From Salticus scenicus (taxonomy: Eukaryota > Arthropoda > Arachnida > Araneae > Salticidae), in NCBI GenBank assembly GCA_963930645.1, contig OZ005653.1, forward strand, positions 210,228,496 to 210,292,495: DNA of 64,000 nucleotides. Direction: 5' to 3'. The notes beneath the pieces are model-generated. The model did not search any database. It was given only the letters and a program-made list of their open reading frames with translations, and was not told where the DNA came from. Shown piece by piece: positions 57,695 through 64,000 of this stretch. Each line of letters begins with the position of its first letter. The first letter of the stretch is position 1. Position numbers and translations under genes: made by a program.

Positions 57695-60337
57695 TTTTAA
57701 AACATGTAATGTAATCTGTTTTGTTCAGTTTTCGCGTTATAATGACTTGGATAAGCTTTAGAAAAGGTAAAAATGTAATATTTTTAACCTGTAATATTCT
57801 CTATTTTCTATTTATTAAAGTCTTATTTTAATATCAATTAAACAATCATTTTCATGTCTGCGTAAGTTCTTAAGCCTAACATTTGATACTTTTAAGTAGC
57901 GTTGTATCGCAGAAAAAACTGCTCCTGTTACAGAAAACCGCTTAGAAATTATGGATTCATTTTATTAATTCAGTCTTCTGAGATGGAAATTGTTAAAATG
58001 ACTATTTTTGGTTATTATGCTTCTGAATGAAGTAACATAAAGAATTTAAAAGATGAGAGCTAATTTTAAGTGAATGCCCTTCCAGACTGGTCATTGTGTA
58101 TTTTAAAATGCTAGTTGGAAGGGTGTTTTCTTGGAGAAATTCTTATGAAGAAAATGAGGAAGGTATGTAATTCTTTTTTTTTTAAATTCTGAAGTATTTA
58201 TTTAATGTTTATATGATAATATATATACAATCTAGGTTATGCAAATTGCATATTTTTAAAATAATATCTTAAGTTTCACCGATTTACAATTTTAAATATC
58301 TCTTTACTGTTATTTATTAAATAAAATATATGAAATTGTTTAACTGCATAATAAAACAAAGATTCAATTCAATTTTATTCCACATCTTTATAAAAAAAGA
58401 TATTCTGCTTAAAAAAAAAGGACGATTTACTATATTATTTATTAATACTAATAATATTTACATTTATCAATTATTTAATATGCCATGATAGCATAATTAC
58501 ATCAAATGAGGTAAAAATTGCGTTGACTCAATTTAAAGAAATTTAAACATTTAAAAAATACCAATTACATTGCCATGTGGAATAAATTTAAATACCTGCA
58601 AACATCATTTTTGTAAACTGCTGCTGTAAACTGAAAATATGTATGCACACATGCACTGAAATTTAAAAATATGAAGCATGTTAAATATTTTAGAAAAATA
58701 TTATGATTAAATATATATATATGTATTTAAGTATTTGGACATTTTTAAAATTTCCTCCTTCTAACTAATTTTTAATTTTTTGTTTCAATTTCTTATTATT
58801 ATAAATTAACAATATATTCTAAACTCAATTATATATTATTTTAGCGGTGTATTGGTACATTCATTTTTGAAATTATTTTTTATGTTGAAATATTAAAACT
58901 TTCTATAAACTTCAGCATTCAAATATATTTATAAACTATCCATGGACTTACAAAGTAGTACCCAGAAATGTTTAGAATATACAATGTGCAAAGTCGAGAG
59001 CAGGCCTTTATTTGCGCAACAATTGGTCTCAAACGTCCTCCAATAAGAAAATGTATTTAAAAAAAAAAATGTAAGAATTCATTATATGACATGTTTAAAT
59101 TTAAAAAATCAATTTACTAAAAATCACAAAAACTGATAATTTTTATACAATTTTCATGACACTAATAGTGAAAGTTGAGTTCTAACCTAAAAAATATAAC
59201 ACAAAAAGTTTCACTTTTGTGCACCCAAAATTGTCTGAGATAGTTAGTTTCAAAATTTAGGATTATTTCGCATTTTCTCGGGCTTTATTAAAAAGTCAAT
59301 GAAAAATTCTTTAATAAACCCAGGGAAAATGCAAACAAAGTCCAATTAGGATTTTTAAACCGATCCCTTATTGAAGGCCGAAATATGTTAGAAAATCCAA
59401 ACTTTAAATATCTTGTTCCATTTTGGGAGAATAGAAATGAAACTGTTTGTTAGGATGAGTGTCAGTTTTCTAAATATGACGATAGGGATCTGGGACTATG
59501 TAAAAAGCTAGTCTTTGCAATTTTGAAAAAATAGATATTTTAAATTTAAACATGTTATACCACAAATGCTCATATTCTTTAAAACATTTTGTAACTGAAA
59601 CTATATATTTGCGACCAATAGTTGCGGAGATAAAGGTATTCTCGTCACAAAGCTTTGCACCCTGTATTAAAAAAAAAAAAAATACATATATATATATATA
59701 TATATGTATAAATGAATTTTTAATCTTAATTAAAGCCAAGCAACATATATAAGATCCCTGAAACCACATAGGTCAATGAGAAGGAAATTACAACAAATTT
59801 AAATAACCTGGGGAGACTGATTGTGATTTATTGAAACATTTATATTTTATTTATTGATTTTTATTTTATTTAACTTCAGTCTAATCATAAATTTATTCCT
59901 ATATTGTTAGTTGCAATTTTAATAATTTTGCCGGTGCGTAAAAACCACATGAAACTCAAATCAAAAGATACAAACAAGCAACGAGGAAATAAAAAATTAA
60001 GACAATATTTTAAACATTTTTTGTAGGAAAAGCTTAGAATGGTAGAAAAAAAAAAAAAAAAAAAAAACTCGTCAGGGGTGACCCTTTTCGTCGTTGAGCA
60101 CCAATGTACGATTTCGTTCGTTAGCTGCTATAATAGCAAATTGCTAGCGGGCACCCTATCGTACAAGAAATTAATTGAAGTTAGAAATGAAGAATAAATT
60201 GGAATAAATTATTTACTTCAAGAAATCAGAGAATCAAACAGAAAACAACCATGAAAAACAAACATTAATCATAGGATGACGCATTCGGAATCACAAGGAT
60301 TAAAACAAGCAAAATAAATCAAGAGTTTAGTTGTATA
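57695..60337. other. Non-coding AT-rich region
   Basis: No gene seen. (TA)n at 59690-59705, A runs at 59669-59681 and 60045-60067. A GC-richer patch at 60068-60170 (GGGGTGACCCTTTTCGTCGT; GCAAATTGCTAGCGGGCACC) may be the end of an unknown repeat. Confidence 0.5.
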
Positions 60338-61094
60338 TAGCAGATGAACAATAATGATACAACACAGCAACAAGGGATATAAATTACTTTTTTTTTAATT
60401 CAAATATTGTTTGAGAAATTTTAACATACTTACTATTCCTTTAATTTCAACGTATATGCATGAAAAATTTCATATTTTATGACAGTAATTCCCAAAAAGT
60501 GTCATAACGTGTCTAAATCCCTTTAAAAAATTCCTTAAATTTTTGCATTTTTAAAAAATTTCTTTTTTCCCCTAATCTGAAGATAATGACCTTATAGTAT
60601 TAATTAAGAAACTTTGAATAAACACCATAAAATGCAAGAACTCGCAACTGCTACAAACAAAGCACGGCTTCTACAAACAAAGCGGCAAGGCATTCAACAC
60701 ACTCAACGTGCTTGTTTGCAGCTCTCGTGCCTACAATGTTCGCCTGATGAAGGGCTGTGTCTTCTTTTGACCCGAAACAGTTGGTGCGAGTTCTTGCATT
60801 TTATGGTGTGTATTCAAAGTTTTGTAATTAATACTACAACTTCATTATCTTCAGATTAGGGGAAAAAAAGAAATTTTTAAAAAATGCAAAAATTTAAGAA
60901 ATTTTTTAAGGTATAAAGAGACGTTATGACACTTTTTGGGGAAAACTGTCATAGAATATAGAATTTTTGATGCATATACGTTGAAATTAAAGGAATAGTA
61001 AGTATGTTAAAATTACTCAAACATTATTTGAATTGAAAAACAAAAGTAATTCATATCCCTGTTCATGTGTTGTATCATTATTCGTCATCAGCTA
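60338..61094. repeat. Palindromic repeat with hammerhead-like core in its loop
   Basis: Left arm 60338-60652 and right arm about 60779-61094 are inverted copies (outer AATAATGATACAACAC; inner ATAAAATGCAAGAACTCGCA). The ~126-bp loop holds CTACAAACAAAGC twice and the hammerhead-like core (next entry). The AT-rich right arm is slightly diverged. Penelope-like pseudo-LTRs often occur as inverted pairs with such cores, so this may be a Penelope remnant. Confidence 0.65.
60735..60790 (+). ncRNA. Hammerhead-ribozyme-like core
   Basis: CTGATGA (60744-60750), then AGGGCTGTGTC, TTCTTTTGACCC with GGG/CCC as a possible stem II, then GAAAC (60774-60778). The arms next to it (AACTG at about 60648, CAGTT at 60777) could form stem III, but the cleavage triplet is not convincing (GCTA instead of GUH). 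Confidence 0.45.
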
Positions 61095-61534
61095 TGTAAA
61101 TTTTACTTCTAAACGCTCGTACTGAGGTGATTTTTTATAATGACGTCATCATTTTTTTTTTTAACTACACTATTTTAGAACGTTTACAGTACGTTTTCTG
61201 GAACGTTCTGAAAATGTGTATAACGTTTTGAAAACGTTCTAAAAACGTTTAGAACGTTCTGAGACCGTATACATAGAACGTTCTCAGAACGCTTCTATAA
61301 CACCGATGGTGATAGTTACACGTTCATTGAACGTTCTCTGAACCGTACTATTGTACGTCTTCAAGATGGACAGATAGACGTCTATAACACGTTCAAAGTG
61401 AACGTTCTTAGAACGTGTTTGCAGAACAATTTTTGAACGTTCAGAGAACGTTTCGGTGCTGCTTGGGAAACTGTAAACATTTGAATCATTAATAAAATTT
61501 CTCAAATTCAAGTATGGTCTTAAAAGCCCATACC

Positions 61535-61745
61535 GGGGTTCGCACTAGAAAAAAATATTGAGGCGTGAGATTCTCAAACTCTAATTAAAAAAAAAAAAAA
61601 AAAAAAAAAATAAGCAGAACTTTTAAATTTATGTGAGAATTATGTAATTTACATTTTGAAAATTTCTTTTTAGAAAATTACAAATGCTAATTAAAAAAAA
61701 AAAAAAAAAAAAAAAAAATCAAGTAAATATTAAAATTAGAAATTA
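61535..61745 (-). repeat. Dispersed repeat, copy 2 (inverted relative to 23735-23960)
   Basis: GTTCGCACTAGAAAAAAATA, GAGATTCTCAAACTC, poly-A (61588-61610), AGAATTATGTAATTTACATT, TTTCTTTTTAGAAAATTAC, poly-A (61694-61717). Confidence 0.65.
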
Positions 61746-62332
61746 ATTTATTTTCATTTCCCTTTTGTGGCTAAGGACAGATACTTCTTCAATATTCATA
61801 ATCTAAATTTTCTTCAAAAAATATAGAAGGAATTGTTAAAGTTATTACTTAATCTGTTTCAAAATTTATTTTCAATTTGATTTTGAGTACTGAAAGAGTG
61901 CTTGACAGAAGTGCAGTAACTGGAATAAACTAAATTTAATATATAATTATTGCAATTTTTAGCCTTCACACTTCGTAGTTGTTTCTTGATAAAATAATCA
62001 ATTCATAAACTCTCTTAACAAACATTTACAATTAAGAAGTATTTTGAAATAATTACATAATATTTCCCCTTTTTTTTTTTACTTTAATCAAGAAATTCAA
62101 AAGAAGTTAAAAAAAGATATCTACAGGCTTCAAAGCAATTAATGCAATACCCAACTGAACTAAAAAATTAATGAAATACTCAATGAGCAATGTGAAAAAA
62201 ACTGGGGCAAAATCTCCCTTATGATATATTTTTGAGTGGGATTTTTCTATATAATGATAGATTCTCAAAATCCCCCCCTCTAATGTGAACCCTGCACAAC
62301 TCTACAGCAATTGGTTTCAAGTAAATGTTTTA

Positions 62333-62373
<41 letters not shown>

Positions 62374-62985
62374 TTCATATTTAAATAAAGATTGCAAAAT
62401 TAGACTACATTAAACATATTGAGATTTGCCGACTCTTGATTCCCTTTCTGGCTTTTCATATTGGCTAACTAAAAATTGTCAAGACAAAGCAATGTATATA
62501 TAACAGAAATGTATTTTCATAATCTCCCTTTCCAAAATTGAAACTTTTACTCAACAAATTTCTTTGAATAATAGAAGAATTTCAACTAAATAAATATAAT
62601 TTCAGAATAGAAATATAACTTTAAAAATAAATTAACATGCATTAAAATTAAAAATATATAATATACAGGATATGCAACCTAAAATTAAATTTCTTTCTAT
62701 TTTAACCAGAGAGGTATATCTAGATTTTTTAAAATGGCACTCTATTTGTGAATTTTACAAACAATTTGTGCAAAAATGTAAGTAAATTTCTGGAAATAAA
62801 AAATACTTTCTGAACAATTAACAAAAAGGTACAAAGCAATTTTGAAATACATTTTAAAGATAAGAACAGAACAATTGTAAAATATCATAACTACAGATGT
62901 GGGTTGGTTAAATATAAAGATTTTCAAATCACTCTATAATAAAATAAAATTTAACTGGTAGACTGCAAGCAGAATTAGTTGCTTT
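61746..62985. other. Non-coding AT-rich region
   Basis: No gene seen. Poly-T at 62338-62367 is the longest T run nearby. Confidence 0.5.
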
Positions 62986-63900
62986 AAATTTTGAGGAAAA
63001 CTTATTATGAAGCAGTAAAGTTACCAGTTTAATAGTTCAATCAAAATTAATTGCTTAATATGCTATTATTTTGTTGCTAATCAATAAAATTTACATGATA
63101 TTTTTATTTTAAAGCTATTCCTAAAATTTCATCTTTTTTTTCTTCTGATCGTCAACATACACAATTATTTTGTTTATCAATCTATAAAATTTGCTCTTTT
63201 TTCAAAATTATTTTTTGAAATGAGCGATAATTTTGTGGCATATTAAAATATGGCATCATATTACCACTTATTGAGAAACTTTATGCTTCATGATAATAAA
63301 TTACAGAAATAAGAGTTTATTTTATCGCTCTAATCAATATATATATATATATATATTTCCTAATCTATTTCTTAGATCCATGATAATTTTGTGGCTTATT
63401 ATTGAAAACCATTCGCCACAGACTGACAAATTTTAAGTTTAATAACACAAATAATTGCGAAAATTCATGATTATTTCTTTGCCAATCAAAAATATTTGCT
63501 TTATTTAAAGAGGTTTACCAAAATATGCAATAATTTTGTAACCTGTTACTGAAATGTACAAGCATTTTGTCGCTAACAGTCCAAATATATGTTTGATGAA
63601 GGAAAATTTTGGAAATTGGCATATTTTGCTGCAAATCGATGAAACTCAACCATTTTTTCAAGGTTATTTACATTGAAATATGTCATTTTGCGCCCTTATA
63701 TTGAAATATAAAATTATTTCACAGCTAATTATAAATATTTCAAAAATATTTTCCATAATACAAATTATTTGTCTGCAAAACAAAATAATTCAATATTCTG
63801 GCTTTCTTTAAAGGCTATTTACCAAATTACACGCTAATTTTGCAGCTCATCACTGAAATATGAAACTATTTCGTTGTTCATATAGCCAGGTAAAATTGAA
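62986..63900. repeat. Strongly diverged tandem repeat, ~120-bp unit
   Basis: Recurring order: TTTTGTNGC, TTATTGAAA or TTACTGAAATRT, then CTTTATTTAAAGRG or GGTTATTTAC, then ACCAAAATAT/TACC. Clear at about 63225, 63390, 63530, 63690, 63835. (TA)n at 63338-63356. Possibly continues beyond the window. Confidence 0.5.
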
Positions 63901-64000
63901 AACTATCTGCACACATAAGTATTTGACCAAACACTTCATGCAAAAATTCTGTGGGGTTATACAAATACATACACAGGGTTAAGGAAATTTTAGTTAATAT

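Larger units (their letters stand above)
55244..61467. repeat. Interval bounded by inverted AACGTTCT-rich repeats (6.2 kb)
   Basis: Left terminus CCCAAGTAGCACAGGAACGT, right terminus inverted CCCAAGCAGCACCGAAACGT. Both are followed by a zone dense in AACGTTCT/AGAACGTT words (left 55254-55475, right 61150-61455). Either one element with long repetitive TIRs or two separate MITEs in opposite orientation. AAA lies outside both ends, too short to call a TSD. No transposase gene was found inside. Confidence 0.5.

Overview
This is a AT-rich eukaryotic (non-bacterial) window built almost entirely of transposable elements and their relics. No intact host gene could be supported. The mix (a Penelope-like reverse transcriptase with a GIY-YIG nuclease, a Ty3-type gag with SAP-like N-terminus, mariner and Tc1 relics, hAT and other MITEs, tRNA-derived SINE pieces, many foldback elements) fits an arthropod genome, perhaps an arachnid; the species-level guess is weak inference.

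Layout. 1-1736: non-coding flank. 1743-22330: one giant 20.6-kb palindrome, the most striking object here. Its two ~10.2-kb arms are near-identical inverted copies around a ~212-bp unique centre. It is flanked by a 6-bp target-site duplication (GAGGTA), begins 5'-AGTAGTG and ends CACTACT, and each terminus is itself a 116-134 bp foldback hairpin. Each arm carries one open reading frame for a Penelope-type RT with C-terminal GIY-YIG endonuclease, hammerhead-ribozyme-like CTGATGA/GAAA motifs, tRNA-like B-boxes, a CRE-rich (TGACGTCA) island near the centre and many TGACTCA (AP-1-like) sites. The 6-bp TSD, 5'-AG terminus and size recall Mavericks/Polintons, but no polymerase B, integrase or capsid genes are seen.

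22337-32050: AT-rich DNA with foldback and TIR elements (24346-25472; 25621-26847; 30082-31733). 32051-36383: a Ty3-like LTR retrotransposon on the minus strand; gag and protease remain, but where RT/integrase should be there is a nucleolin-like segment (acidic stretch plus RRM) ending in a poly(A) run, which suggests capture of a host mRNA. 36460-37905: a degenerate mariner element with clear TIRs and TA target. 38504-41591: a foldback with internal ~150-bp repeats. 42916-45031: a long-TIR element carrying a broken uncharacterised gene, whose empty-site relative is found at about 48110-48330. 45880-46500: Tc1 relic. 46906-48038: second copy of the 24346 foldback family. 48490-49510: ~130-bp minisatellite. 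50471-51405: inverted tRNA-like pair. 51490-51685: hAT MITE with a perfect 8-bp TSD. 53475-53894: two small MITEs. 55244-61467: a 6.2-kb interval bounded by inverted AACGTTCT-rich repeats, containing tandem repeats, a tRNA-like SINE and a palindrome with a hammerhead-like core. The rest to 64000 is AT-rich repeat-derived DNA.

The window is therefore best read as nested mobile DNA, not as a set of cooperating genes. Palindromic architecture recurs at every scale, from 62 bp to 20.6 kb. All similarities stated here were judged by eye; no alignment or database search was run.
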